64,000 bases of DNA from Rhynchonema sp. JSB1_4 (GCA_030248065.1 JASAMV010007201.1:46255-110254), one strand, 5' to 3'; counted from the first letter of the stretch, positions 34,781 through 49,700 are shown. The notes: a model not told the origin generated them from the letters alone. Program-made: numbers and translations.

Positions 34781-37700
34781 ATGTCCCAGTCAGGCGACAA
34801 ACCGCCTGAGTTGGACGTTGAGGAAACGCCGGGCGGTTCGGTCGATGAATACGAACCTCTCGCTGGCTCAAGGGTGCAATGGCGGGTAAGCGAATGGGGG
34901 AGGGGGCTTATTTTGGCAGGATGGTTGGGTAAGATGTGTGGATATTCCAGCAATCGATTGTTTCTGTTCCAGGCCCACGTTCAGAAACACATTAGACAAT
35001 ATCTGGTCGAGTTTGTTGGAGTCGCTATCTTTGTCTACATCGGTAAGTTGTGGCCGGGGGGGGGGGGGGCTCAGAATTTTTGGGCTGATATATCCGTGTA
35101 CCTTGTACCTGAACTTTTTTATGCTAAAAAGCTTTGAAACATCATCGTGCTTGGCCAAAAATGTCTTTAGGTTTTATCACCCGAAGCAAAATACATCAGC
35201 AGTTGTCTGTGTAACATCAAGGGCCCTGCAACACAGATGCTAGGAACAAGATCAGACCTTGAATCAATCCCCACGTGTTTGGTAATGTATGTATGCTATA
35301 GTCTGCTTTGAACAGTTTGTCGGCACTTGTGTTAGCTTTATATTTTATCGGGCATAATTGTGCATGAGATAAATAAACGTAAAACGGAACGAAATATGCG
35401 ACCGAGAAAACCTGAAGTTGTTGAGATACAGGAACAAAAACCGTTTGATACCTTAAGCGTTGCGATACAGTGTGTATGACATTCACCTGCACAGTGGAAT
35501 GTGATACTAAGGTATACATATTCAGTCACAAACACTCAGTGAAGCCTGTAACCCCGGTGTTTCCTCTAGCACTGATAACACCCTTTTTCCTTGTTTCGTG
35601 TTTCCAGCACCAAACAATACTTTTTGGTGCTTATCATGCTAGATTTTTTGACATCGATGCTGCTTCTATGTATCTCCAAGTTTGCTGCTCGTTTACTCTT
35701 ATCACCACAATGAAACATGTGTGACGTAAGTGAAAACCATACGTTTCATCTGCTGTGGCATCAAGCTTCCGCGGCTGTTTAGAGCGCTGATTTGTTCATA
35801 GGTTTTTTTTTATTTTGAGCAAACTATTGTAATAAAGCGATGACGTTGCGCGAAATATACAGTATGATGTGTCCCTTCATTGAATCATGGTTTGTGGGTG
35901 CGCTTCGTACTACGCCTGTCACTGCCAGGCCATGTGCCCTGAGAATTCCGATTATCCCCCCTCCCCCCTGAATTTTTCCTATGGTATTGACCACAATATC
36001 GTACTTCGCTGTAAAGTTTCTGCCGTAAAAATATTTGCTCATTTTGCATTGTTTTCTTATAATCCCACATATTGGGTTTTCTTCGGAAAAACTTCTGAAC
36101 AATGACCCGGCCGCTTAATAAATGCAACACCTTTATGTCCAGTTTGCTGCGCTACTTTCGTGAAACCTGAATGCTCATAAAGGTAATGCCTTCCCGGCAC
36201 CTTGAAAACCACACAACAATAGCAGCACGACCAACTTTTCTGTGGTAATATATCAAGAAATAACATTGTTTTGCTTCTTTTTTTGCAGCCACACTGGAAA
36301 GCACCGTACACAGGTACTTTTCTCGAAAGCAAATACAAACAATACAGAACTATATGTACAGTATGTACATATGTATACATAGGAACCGAACGTTGTTGCT
36401 TCCTTTCCACATACATATAGTTAGTTCCGTGTCTAGCTTGAGAATCAACAAAGGATCAATTATAGATCAGTAGATGTCTGCTATTTGGTTTGGGTGCCAC
36501 AAATGTAATTTTGTTCCAACATTCGGCCCCGTTACGTCAACGGACTAAATCAAGTTTGTGAGATAATTATTGTGGTGTTGAGAAGTTTCTTGGCCACTGG
36601 ATTTATTCGTCGCTGTTTAATTTTACCGAATAGATTAGAAAGATTTTATCTGCTTTTGTTGAATGTAAGTATATTCACCGACAGTATGCATGGACGTATC
36701 GGATAATAAATAGTCGCGTTTAAGAGTCCGCTTCAAAGTGCGCTGCGCGTCAATGTTGTCCGCTGCAGACATGTCGACTGCACGGACAAAAATCTTTGTA
36801 TCACCTGTCTCAGCAGCAGCCGCCGGCTCGAAGAATGCCAGTGTGTTCTCTGCCAAACTTGATGAAGAACGTTCCAAGTTGGTGCTTGAATTTATTGTCT
36901 CATGATGTGGTCCCATTCATTTGCCCTTGTTAACAAACGGGCTTCGACTCTGATCAGTTCTGCAAGCCTTGGTCCGTACTTATAGCATGCCTTCGAATTC
37001 GAAATCGTTTTTATCATTTCGTTATTCTGCTCTATGTGACATAGGCATGTACTAATGTGAGTACAGCTTGCAGACAACGGTGGAGGTCTTGTTATAAAAT
37101 TAATGTTAAAGGCTGTCTGGCTCACAAAGATTGAATAAAGAGAAGCAGGGGCTGGCACATTATCCATTACCTCTCTGTTCTCTTAATTCTATTATTCTTG
37201 TGAGGCCGCAGACGGGTTTATGCCTTATTCTTTATTGCTGAGAAAGCAAGTATTTGTGCACTTTGTTTTTTCCGTGTTTTTGTATGTATGCAATTCTTTC
37301 GGTATGTGGTAAACATCAACCTTGATCTGTATTCGACCTCGGGTTTGAGTTTTGCCCAGACTTTTGTTTTGTTTGGCTAACTCAAGACTTTTGAGCGCTT
37401 ATGCAGATAAGAAGTGACCGTTTCCTGGACGCCATGGTCGAAAAAATTTGAGCCCTTGTATTTATTCCACGTTTCAGCATACCAAAAAATGAGTGGCCAA
37501 ACCCCTTTTAAAAATATGTAGATATGAAGGCTAAAGGGCTCCACCATGTAGACCCGAGATCCGAAACCCGAAACATAAATTTTTTCTATGTCCATGTTTC
37601 GGGTTTTGAAAATAAACCCGAAACCCAAAACAACAAAGCATGATAATCGAAAATGTTTCGACTGACTGTATAAATTGTTCACGTCAGCTATGTACAAGTG

Positions 37701-40700
37701 GAAAGACCGAAACATTTTCGATTGTCATGCTTCGTGTTTCGGGTTTCGGTTTTTTTTTCAAAACCCGAAACCTGAAACATGGACATAGAAAAAATTTATG
37801 TTTCGGGTTTCGGGTCTATCTGGTGGAGCCCTTAGGTTGTCAAATCCGCTATTCAAGCGACGGTTTTTGTGTAGTGCACAGCTGGAAATGTGCGCATCTG
37901 CTAAGCGCGATAGGAAAGGACTTGAAACCTGAAACTTGGATATTCCTAAATTACTATACATTGCACTAAATGATTGTCGTGGAATATATAATGTGCATAT
38001 TTGTAAAATCATCTGTAATTCACACTGAGCGCATGTCTGTGTATGAAATGCTAGGGTTTTAATGAAATGTACCAGCCAACCAAAAACAGCACACTTGGAA
38101 AGAAGTCTGCGAATTGTTCGTATGGTGACCCTGTATATTCCGTAAGATTATGCTCGGGATGAGGTATCGTCTCACAATCATGAAAAGTTGTTCCAAATGC
38201 AAGTGGACATCTTTTCAATCTGGAAGTGCACTGAAAAAAGTGCTTTTTTGCAGAGGTTTTTTCGCACATACAAATGAAATTAATAACCTCGATGGTAACT
38301 CTGTGGGTACTACATATGACGAAAGGGAAGGCCAGCGTTCTGTTTGTGAACTAGTGGAAAATTTTGAAGAGAGATAAAAATTTACAACATATACTCATTT
38401 TGTGTCACCACAACAACAAATAACTAAGGGCGGACTTAGGTGAACACGGAACACGGAACACGGAAATAATTCACATACAAACCAGTTTCATGGATTTCCG
38501 TTTCACGGAAATATTTCCGTGCACGGAAATATTTCCGTGTTCCGTGTTCCGTGACAAAATTTTGAAAATCACGGAACACGGAAATATTTCCGTGTTCCGT
38601 GTTCCGTGAATATTTTGGAGAATCACGGAACACGGAAATATTTCCGTGTTCCGTGAATGTTTTGGAGAATCACGGAACACGGAAATATTTCCGTGCCACG
38701 GAACACGGCAATGATTCAGGCACGCAAACGATGCTTTTGCAGTGATGATGACAAAAGCCAGCGTGCTGACGTCAAAAGCCCGCGTGTTGACGCAAACAGC
38801 AACAACTATTCACACGGAAATATTTCCGTGTTCCGTGAAAATAAAAAAACACGGAACACTGAAACCGGAAATATTTCCGTGCCACGGAAATATTTCCGTG
38901 CACGGAAATCCACGAAACTGGTTTGTATGTAAATTATTTCCGTGTTCCGGTTTCCGTGTTCAACCTAAGTTCGCCCTAATGCGTTAACCCTGTAAATAAG
39001 ATGAACAACGTCGAGTGTGTCGATAGTTTCCGGCACGCTCAATAACTGTACATTATACGGTATGGGGTGTCCTACATTATATGTACATATAACGGTTATT
39101 GGGATGTCTGGGAACTGTATGCGTCCTTCACAACACCATTTCAAAACTGAAATATAGGCGCCGCAAGCTGAAATTTTAATCCAACCCTGGACATAGCTTG
39201 CTGGACGAACTGTGTTGTAAGCAGAGCTGCAGGCGTTTTTGACGGTATTTGCTGCAGTGGAGAAAGTGAAGAAAATGAGACCACTGCTACACACCCCAAG
39301 GATGACCACGTACCTAACCGAGGAGTTTATGGTTTCCCACACTTAAAACCATGTGTGACAATGTTCCATGTGACACAATGTTGCTTTTAACTAATTTCGC
39401 TGTCCGTTTTGAATATCATGCGTCGCAAACACTACGAGGCGATTTCTGGGGCATAACACTTCCTAGCAGGGTTGAAAAAAAAATTTTTTTTATTAACGAG
39501 TTTTTTAAAAAAAAAAATTTTTTTTAATTTTTTTCTTGACGAAAATTTTTTTTATTAGAAAAAGTGTTACAAACGACGTTTCAGGACAAATGAAATCGAT
39601 CCAACATATTTTTCAAAAATTGAAAAATTTTCGCCTGAGACCCAACTTGTGTGGTGACACCCGGTAGTATTGTGCAGATTCTATGGTCTTCTACCAGTCT
39701 GAGGTTGATGTTGACTAACGATGTTACTCTAATGTATTGTAGCATGCCGTACAACGTATTTTAATGCATCTAATGCCGTATATCTGACATACGACCATCA
39801 AAATATCGATTACAGCCCAAATCTTGCGTGTCAGATCGACTTTGCGCGCCCGGTTTTGCACCAGACCTATGTATATACATGTGTAGTAGCATGCAGTAGT
39901 ACATTATCGGTGCCACATCACTATAAAAGACCAGCCCCGCGCATCCCTGTACGGATTTGGGGACAATACAGGGCGCCGCAGGCGCGATTTTGGAAAAATT
40001 GTCCCGCCCACAGGAAAAAAGTGCCAATTTTTGGCCTCGAAAAAGGCCATTTTTGGACATTTCAGCCCTTTTTGGGCAACTTTTTTTTATTAAAAAAAGC
40101 AAAATCTGAGTTTCAAAAAAAATTTTTTTTTTAAAAAAAATTTTTAATTAACCACTTTTTTTTGAAACAACCCTGCTTCCTAGTATGTACAGCATACATG
40201 GTAAATATAGGAAGACTTATGTACATACTGGTAATTCAACATTGTGGTTTTGTGTGCCAGTGCTGACAAATCCTGTGGAAGTCTGTAATAAAAGCAATAC
40301 ATGTTCGAATTTTGTTTGAACAATGCGCGATTTACTCGTATCAAATCACATTTGATATCATGCACTGTCCCTTGAAAGATAGAACAAAATGATAATAATA
40401 ATCTGCTAGTTGTTTGTGTTTCCCAGGAGCTACGCTAATGAACTTCACTTAGCAATCAACAAGCTGCTTCGCAACTACTGCTAATGTGCACATGTATACG
40501 GCACAAACAACAACAAAATGCAAATTTTTTGGAAATTTTATATAGATGTGTACCCGCAGGGTGGGTCAATTTTTTTTAAATTGTAAAAAAACGCTTTTGA
40601 ATTTGTTTATAAAAGTTAATTTTTTATTTTTTCGGGGAACAAAATCCCCCAAAACGTCCTAAAACGGCCTTTTTGGGGCTATGTTTTTGTCATTTTTTCT

Positions 40701-43700
40701 CAAGGGTGGAAAAACTTCTTCACAAGATCACTTTTGCGGCATATACGTATGTATTTGGTATCTAAGGTGCCCCTCATGATGTTATTTATGTACCTTCATG
40801 ATACATGAGACACAGTATGCACGTACCTTCGTGGTACTTCGATGTCACACCCGTCAGGGAGCTCGAAATAGGTCGGATGCGACCGATTCAGCGTCCCAAC
40901 AAGTGTTTCTGCAGCTTATTGTCTGAATCCTGTGTGGTTTATCACTAAATCTTTCCAACAGGATACTTCGATGCCCCACGGTGCGGTTCGGTTCGGTTTC
41001 ATTGGTCTGTACTCTGGACACAGGCAATAACGTAACAATGTGTCACGACACCAAAAATGCAATGCGCCAGTCGGGTCGGTCAAATACGACTGATTCAGGC
41101 ACACCCGACTGTGTTTCTGCAGCTTATATTCTCAATTCTGTGTGGTTTATGAGTGAATCTTGCTTATTCGACCGCAAAGTGTTGTGTCTGATACCACAGA
41201 GCAACAATCATTGGTCCATATCAAGCACAGACTGTTGGATCGCACTGATATGACGCAAACATCGTTCATAAGCGATACGTAAGCGACTTGTCTATTGAAC
41301 TTGCATTTGTTCCGTTTTGCACGTCCTCCAGGAAAATTTGATGAAGGTTCACCGAACATGAGGCCTTAAAATTTAAAAAAAACTCGTTTAAAAAGTTTTT
41401 CCAACCCTGCGCACGCGTAGAGGGATTCGTGTTGGGAATTTGCATTGATACGCAGCTAACAATCTAACTTTTCATATGAACAAATTGATAATGGATATGC
41501 GGCGTGGTGCATACGTTATTTTCATGAAGTGGGGCTTACCGCCAAAGTGATAGATAGTGTTGTGTGTAAGATGTCAAACAGAGATACAGCACAAATGGTT
41601 CGAAGCAAGCCTTACGAAGAAAGTGATCATCAGGCTTGTGCTGCTTTTATCGGCCGTACGCGGGTTATTATGAAGCTTAGCCACATTAACATGCGATATT
41701 CCGTTTGCTGCATGATTTTGTTGTGTGCGCGCAAACATCAGCTGCGTTGTTCCAGCGAAAACGGTCCCATGTCTCGGGATTGGCGTGGAATTGGAATCTC
41801 AAATTTTGCTCGAGTTCTAAGCAGCATTAGGACCCACTCATTTTCATAAAAATCCCGGAAGAAGATTTCCCGAACTGTCCTACCTTCAAACAGTCACTCG
41901 TTATCTGCGAATGCTCTTAAAGCCAGGGTGCAATAACCGTTTTTCAGAAATCAGCACCTTCTTTTTATGATGAAAATATAAAATAGACATCCTAATGATC
42001 ATTTCTTCAAGAGAAACCCCCATTCAAAAATGCCGTTTTATATCTGAAATGGTCGCCGAAAGGTTCCTCTTTGTTCGCAAAATCGACACTGGTGTAGTTA
42101 CATTTTTCCTAATAATCAGGCAGCTGTGGTTTTGAATGGTTTTCAAAAGATAGAAAGCCCAAACGGACCAGAAAGCACGAACAAACCCCATACATGTTGA
42201 ATTAGTGACTCGGTTAGTACTTAAGCGTGACTCGGTTGGAGCGTGCGAGTACAGCCCTTCAAATGAGGCGTGCGAAAGACAAATTGCGTCAAATGAGGCG
42301 TCGACGTACAGTGAGGCGTCGAACATCCGACACAAAATGAGGCGTGCGATTACAGTGAGGCGTGCGAAAGACAAACGGCGTCAAATGAGGCGTGCGACGT
42401 ACAGTGAGGCGTGCCAAGTACACTGAGGCGTGCCAAAGTCAGCCAAGATGAGGCGTGCGAAATACAACCGACACAAAATGAGGCGTGCGACGTACAGTGA
42501 GGCGTGCGAAAAACATTCGACGTCAAATGAGGCGTGCGAAAGACATCCGGCGCCAAATGAGGCGTGCGAAAGACATCAGACGTCAGATGAGGCGCGCGAA
42601 AGACACCGGACGTCAGATGAGGCGTACGAAAGACATCCGACGCCAAATGAGGCGTGCGAAAGACATCAGACGTAAGATGAGGCGCGCAAAAGACGTATGA
42701 CATCAATTGAGGCGTGCGAAAGACACACCCACTTCAAATGAGGCGTGCGAAAGTCACCCCCACTTCAAATGAGGCGTGCGAAAGTCACCCCCACTTCAAA
42801 TGAGGCGTGCGAAAGTCACCCCCACTTCAAATGAGGCGTGCTAAAGACACCCCCACTTCAAATGAGGCGTGCGAAAGTCACCCCCACTTCAAATGAGGCG
42901 TGCGAAAGTCACCCCCACTTCAAATGAGGCGTGCCAAGTTCATTCGTGTATATGTACCACTGACATCTGCAGTGGCTTGTACCATGCTGATATATGATGC
43001 GGCGTACCAAGTACGTTTAGAATGAGGCGTGCGAAGTACATCGGACATCAAATGAGGCGTGCGAAGTACGGATTTTCCAAACTCGCTTGTAAAGGCTCGT
43101 AGAGCGATTCTGAAATTAGTTCTGAAATCGATTCATTTTTGCGTGGTGTATACTTTTTTAATTAATTGAAGTCCTTAATTGATTCCGAAATTTAATTCGG
43201 AATCAAAAAATCACCGATCGAACGGTCACCGCCGATCCGGATCAGCGACCGTTGCTTGCGGTGCTGCTCTTATATATGCATTTGGCGAAACATTTTTGAC
43301 TGCGAGTGCAAAAATGTTCTGGAGGGTTTCAGCGTGCTACGGTTCGATTAGTTGTCAGAATAAAGTCCAAACATCGTCATGTACGTCAGCAATATGTGAG
43401 TTGAGGCGTGCAATGTACATTGAGGCGTGCGTTGTGCAAAGTAAGGAAAACGAGTGTAATTGTGAACGATTCAGGCAGTTTTTCCACAATGACGCAGTGA
43501 ATTTTTTTGCCGACTGAGCATGGCGCCCAAATGCAGCAACATCATGCAGTTCTTGTGGACGTGACTGGAGGCGTCCAATGTGCACTGACGAATGTCTCGA
43601 AGTTTCGGGACCTGATGATGACAGGTGAAACCGTTGAAAATCAACTGTATCGAAACTATGGTTCGCTCCCGCTGAAACTTTTCTGGGGCAAGACTTTGGC

Positions 43701-46700
43701 TTCGAAGCATTTGAATGCAAAAATTTGCGAACGACGAACAGTATGGGCTATTGAACTAGTTTGTGCGCTGCATGCTTGTGCAGTCACCTTCGAGCACGCA
43801 ATGCGAACGGTGTTTTTCAATGTGGGGTCACATACAAAACAAGAGACGAAAGAGGTTGCTCATCGCCACCTGTCATGCACATCAAGTGCAACGGCCCGTC
43901 ATTTGATCGCATCAGTCTGCGTTGGTTTCTCTTGATGAACGCTGCTCGACGAGCAACAGGTCCGGCGAAAAAAAATCGCATGACTGATACCCGCACAAAT
44001 AGGCGAACAATATTTGCAGCTCATCAATCCGTCACTGACGATGACGACGAGGAGGGAAACACTTTTGGATTGCCAGACAGTTTTGACACAAACTATCCTT
44101 ATTATTGATACAATGTGTTAAATTCATGTTTTTGATATGTATGCACATTTGTAATTTAAAAGAATTCTGAATAACCTACGTATGGCAATTGAGATATGCA
44201 CGAGAATACTTAATTTTACGACAACACCTATTGTTTGCTAACCAGACATGATGTCCCCTGATATCTCTGACCCCGTTGTGGCAAATTTCGCAAATATTAC
44301 ACAAGCAACCGAACGTTTTCGTTCCCGAAATCGGTTGTGGAATCGATTCCGCATCTCAACTGATCAGAAAAAACAATCGATTCTAGGACACGTTTAGATA
44401 TTGTCATTGCAGCACTCGCAAGCCAAGTTTTAGAAACAAGCCCTTCTTGAGCACATAACAGCATGGTATTTACTTTTTCTACGCACGCAACAGTACAACT
44501 AGAAGTCGCATGATTTAGACTCTTTAAGAAAAACAACGAAAAATAATGCATCATTATACCAATGACAGATTGACAATACGGATACATTCATCAGTGCTGC
44601 ACATTGGACGCCTCCAGTCACGTCCACAACAACTGCATGATGTTGCTGCATTTGGGCGCCATGGTCAGTCAGCAAAAAATTCACAGCGTCATTGTGGAAA
44701 AACTGCCCGAATCGTTCACAATTACACTCGTTTTCCCTACTTTGCACAACGCACGCCTCAATGTACATTGCACGCCTCAACTCACATATTGCTGACGTGC
44801 ATGACGATGTTTGGACTTTATTCTGACAACTGATCGAACCCTAGCACGCTGAAACCCTCCAGAACATTTTTGCACTTGCAGTCAAAAATGTTTCGCCAAA
44901 TGCATATATAAGAGCAGCACCGCAAGCAACGGTCGCTGATCCGGATCGGCGGTGACCGTTCGATCGGTGATTTTTGATTCCGAATTAAATTTCGGAATCA
45001 ATTAAGGACTTCAATTAATTAAAAAAGTATAAACCACGCAAAAATGAATCAATTCCAGAACTGATTTCAGAATCGCTCTACGAGCCTTTACAAGCGAGTT
45101 TCGAAAATCCGAACTTCGCACGCCTCATTTGACGTCCGATGTACTTCGCACGCCTCATTCTAAACGTACTTGGTACGCCGCATCATATATCAGCATGGTA
45201 CAAGCCACTGCAGATGTCAGTGGTGCATAATACACGAATGAACTTGACACGCCTCATTTGAAGTGGGGGTGACTTTCGCACGCCTCATTTGAAGTGGGGG
45301 TGACTTTCGCACGCCTCATTTGGCGTCGGATGTCTTTCGTACGCCTCATCTGACGTCGGGTGTCTTTCGCGCGCCTCATCTGACGTCTGATGTCTTTCGC
45401 ACGCCTCATTTGGCGCCGGATGTCTTTCGCACGCCTCATTTGACGTCGAATGTTTTTCGCACGCCTCAATGTACGTCGCACGCCTCATTTTGTGTCGGTT
45501 GTATTTCGCACGCCTCATCTTGGCTGACTTTGGCACGCCTTAGTGTACTTGGCACGCCTCACTGTACGTCGCACGCCTCATTTGACGCCGTTTGTCTTTC
45601 GCACGCCTCACGGTACGTCGCACGCCTCATTTTGTGTTGGATGTCTTTCGCACGCCTCACTGTACGTCGCACGCCTCATTTGACGCAATTTGTCTTTCGC
45701 ACGCCTCATTTGAAGGGCTGCACTTCGCACGCCCCGACCGAGTCACTAATTCAACATGTATGCCCCGAACTAACATCTGTGTCCAAAAGTGGTAGCGACC
45801 GGACGGTGGACGCCGACGACCAGGCGCACAAGGTGACCATCAGCCCGTATATATACAAATAGCGAAACATTTTTTGTCGCCCCACCATTGCGCGCTCTTA
45901 TTCATTCCGGACCACCGAAAATGTTTACGCGGGAAATGACCTTTCTAGACCGAAATATTCAAGCGCGCAACCGTTTCTATCTTTTGAAAACCATTCCAAA
46001 CCACAGTTGCCTGATTATCAGGAAAAATGTAACTACACCAGTGTCGATTTTGCGAAGAAAGAGGAACCTTTCGGCGACCATCTCAGATATAAAACGGCAT
46101 TTTTGAATGGGGTTTCTCTTGAAGAAATGATCATCAGGTTTCAAATTTCAAATTTCAAATTTTTCAAATTTTCATCATAAAAAGAAGGTGCTGATTTCTG
46201 AAAAAAGGTTATCCCCCGCTTTAAGGCATTAAACCTTTGACCTTCGCAAATGTTCTAGGGTATTACAATGTTTATATGTGACTGTTCAATTAAATTGACT
46301 TCGCGTAAAAATATTCAGGAAATCCCATGATATCACACATAATTTCGATCCTAAGAAATCAAATCTTGCCATGGCGCCGGTTGCACCCGTCGAAGAGGAC
46401 AAGAGTGTAATGTCAAGTGAACCGCAAGAGTCGAGGGCTAAGAGTCTGATCAGACGATCTCTGGTCGAGTTTGTCGGAGTCGGAATATTTGTGTTCAATG
46501 GTAAATTTTTATGTTGTAAATGAAATACGTGGTTTTATGCACTGCGATTGGTAAATGACTCATAAGACATTCAGTAAATTCAGTTAAAAACTACTGAAAC
46601 GAACTAAATTTGGAGAAAGACGAGCTTTATGCAATGAAAAGTAACTTCCGCAAAATTTTGTTGCTGGACCGTCGCCAGTTTCGCGCGCGGATTCAAAATT

Positions 46701-49700
46701 TTGCTGCATGATATCGATCCTCCTTGAAGCCGTTTTGTAACCTTGAACCCCTGGATCTCTAGCGATGTAAGGTTTCATGTTTTGGATTTAAATACATTTG
46801 AAATACACGATTGCAATGGAAACCTGTAAGTGCTGAAAATTCTTTCTGACAACGTTTGCTGACACACCAATCAGTTATAATAGACAATAGTACAGAGCTC
46901 CAGGCTTAGGCCCAAATTCTCTAACGCGCCACCGCCACCAGGGATGGTTGCGGAGCAGTGCATTTGATGTACCTGGCGCTCTTCACCTTGGTGCGTAAAG
47001 TCCCTTTTATTCCCAAAACATGCGTGCGTTAAAAAAACGCTACTGTTCGCGGAAGCACGCACGAATTGAGGTCAGCGTGCGTGCCTGCGCCCCCAACCAC
47101 GCTGGAAGTTGCCACCATCGTGTTTGGGGGCGCAACCACCACCGGTGGCGATTGCGTTTTCGAGAGTTTGGGCCTAAGCGTGGCTAAAATCTTGCAATTC
47201 CTGGTCTATCGTAACTAAGATGCGTCCAAAGCATGCACGTCAGGATGGCCAAATCCTCAATTCACACAGGTACGATGCAGGCGACGACCGGCATCGGCAC
47301 GTTGGGTGCAGCGTTCGCGCACGGCATCACGATTGCGCTGTTGATCGCTGGATTTGGGCATATCAGGTCAGTCAGTTGAGCACGGTGTACCTGGTAGTGA
47401 CAAATAACCGTCTGGGCCTAAACTGATGATGGCTATTCTGACCATTGAGTTAATGTCTATAAACAAGACTGAATCGGATGTTTCACTCAACTGTACAAAG
47501 TTCGGGCTGGAGCTATTTCGGTCTATGGCGGTGTCCGCTGGCGCTTTTGTCATTGACAAGGCCCAGGGCGCCACTGCGGTCTGGCATTATGGGCTGAAAC
47601 TGCATCCACATACCTGCGCAATACGTGCCCATAAGGCTAGATCGTATCGTTGTTGATCTACCATCTTTTGTGCAAAAGCACGTCCACAAGACAGCACCCA
47701 GCGAACTCACACATGCATACCTCATTTCGCCTCCAGTTTCTATCGTGTCCATATTTCAGCGGCGGTCATTTCAACCCGGCGGTGACTACGGGCGCGTTCA
47801 TCGGCGGTGCCATTCACATAATCGACGTTGTGTGCTACATCGTGTCACAGCTGGTCGGCGGATTCATCGGCTCGCTGCTCGCCAGGGTGTGTTCATTGTT
47901 AATTCAGTCGGTTTGGTTAGGGCCACAATTACGTACGTACAGTATGTATGTGGAGAATATCCTGCTCTGTGCTGTTTCACTGGTACATATATGTAGGACA
48001 GAGGCCAATAGGTTTGAGGCGGACGGGCAATTGAGCAAAGCCAGTTTGAGCAAGACCGTTTTGAGCAAGTGCAAAAGAGCAGAGTTCAAAAGAGCAGAAC
48101 CTAGAAACGAATAGGCCTAAGCCAAAGCTCAGACGCAAGACTACGCCGTCCAAGCGTGATACGAAAATTCAGCCTAAGCCCAAGCCAATGGACCAATATA
48201 AGAGCTCTGCTCTTTTGGCTCTGCTCTTCTTTGCTTGCCCAAAGTTGTCAGCTTTGTCTAACTGCCCGGCAACCAGCGTTTAAATCGAGCCACTTCTCTT
48301 TGACAATGTGAATTGTGCACTAGATATAGTTATTTGTAGTTATTCTTTTCCGTTCTCGGCCTGTTTTCACAAGTGCACCACGTAATGATCAGTGCAAATG
48401 TAAAGTAGACCTTGCGACCACAAAACAACAACGTTGTCTTCAACGTGGTTCCACTTCGCAGGCATGTATGAGCGAAGATGTTTTTGACAAAATCGCTGCC
48501 GGCGCAACGTTGCCCGACCCGACCGGGCTGTTGGGAGTCAGCTGGGCTCAGGTGAACATCGAATGAATTCATATCATGAAGGCTGTGATAAACGCGGAAT
48601 GCGGAATTGGTGTAAAGACAGCAACTGCTTATTTGTGCAGCTGAAGCACTGTGGCGCTTCAAGAACATGTTTCAAAGCATGATTGGCGCGTTGGTGCTAT
48701 GATGACTACGCTGGTTTGTATATTCCGCATTCCGCGTTTATCTGCTCACAGCCTTGGGCTTAGGTTAATGTCGTGTCAACGCACATCGCCCGCTCAATCT
48801 TGATGTTGTCGACATGGTACTGGAATCGAGTTTGAAGGAATTCTAGCAGCTCTCAATATCGCGCGTTGACCGCTTGCAAGTAGCAGCCATTTGTACGTAA
48901 CATGTTCACGACATCAAACTTGGCAATCAGGGATTGCGACGCTCTGAACGTGTCTTTTCCAGTAATTCACTGACAATTTCTGGTGGATTGTAAGTTTGGT
49001 GCTCTTGTCTTCAACGTCACTGACGGCATTTACTGGCCTTGATTTCGAACAGGGTAATAGAGTGTTGCCACTATAGCCAGACAAACAACGTTGCTTTAAA
49101 AAGCTTGCAAAAAAACTTTAAAAAATCAGCACGTCACATCGAAACCGGATTTAACATCAGGCTGGTCAGTGTTCGGTACATTTGGCAGTTGTGTATCGGT
49201 TGACCAACTCTAGGCGCGTTTTCGGTTTGGTTCTACCGCCAAAGGTCCCCATCCTGATCAACGTAAAGAACAATCGCAGCTCATTTCCCATATTGGTTCC
49301 AATTTTCAGGCCCTGGTGTGTGAGGCAATCTTAACACATCTGCTTGTGCACAGCGTGTTGGTCAGCGCAGTTGACACCGACAAGAACTGTTTGGCTCCGT
49401 TTGTCATTGGACTGTCCGTGTTTGTCGATATTCTCGCCGGGTTTGTCTGGTTTTGGAAAAGCTGTTTTTGTCTTTTCGTTTTTTATGTTTTTGTGGCATC
49501 GTGGAGTTGGAATCGGTGTATCTGCGGTTGTGAATGGGGAACCGGTTTTATTGAAGCTGGAAGGTATTCCAGCGCTATAAGGTATTCTAGCGTTATAAAA
49601 TAGAAAAAATCATACGTATTATTCTATATGCAACTGTGAACTTAATGCCACAACTTTGATACACGTATGTAAGACTTGGTAAACAATACTCAAAAGTTCA

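Larger units (their letters stand above)
41924..46218. mobile_element. 4.3-kb hAT-related foldback with minisatellite arms
   Basis: Inverted arms of about 1.65 kb (41924-43591 and 44592-46218) surround a 1-kb core. The ends read CAGGGTGCAATAACC and, inverted, CGGGGGATAACC, then TTTTTCAGAAATCAGCACC on both sides. An imperfect 8-bp flank (CTTAAAGC / CTTTAAGG, 6 of 8) fits hAT insertion. Each arm carries a long minisatellite with the GAGGCGTGCGAA word, and an inner block with TCACCGATCGAACGGTCACC and TTATATATGCATTTGG. The core holds the degenerate end of a hAT transposase. It sits in the long aquaporin intron. The layout recalls Foldback/Galileo elements with tandem repeats in their arms. Confidence 0.8.

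Noticed and set aside
40558..41410. A further hAT element (CAGGGTGGGTCAATTTTTT to TTTTTCCAACCCTG)
   Set aside because: The ends look right, but the flanking 8 bases do not match and the interior shows no pairing, so the two ends may be unrelated.
41529..41849. 106-codon plus-strand frame
   Set aside because: No domain, no splice signals, and it lies among transposons in the long aquaporin intron.
42350..42706. Long frames with repeated Arg-Arg-Ala-Lys-Asp or Phe-Arg-Thr-Pro-His units (also 45254-45862)
   Set aside because: They follow the GAGGCGTGCGAA minisatellite on either strand; no start context, no codon constraint.
42250..43075. CRISPR-like array of short repeats with variable spacers
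   Set aside because: The genome is eukaryotic, the spacers are themselves repeats, and the array sits in an inverted-repeat transposon arm with no Cas genes.
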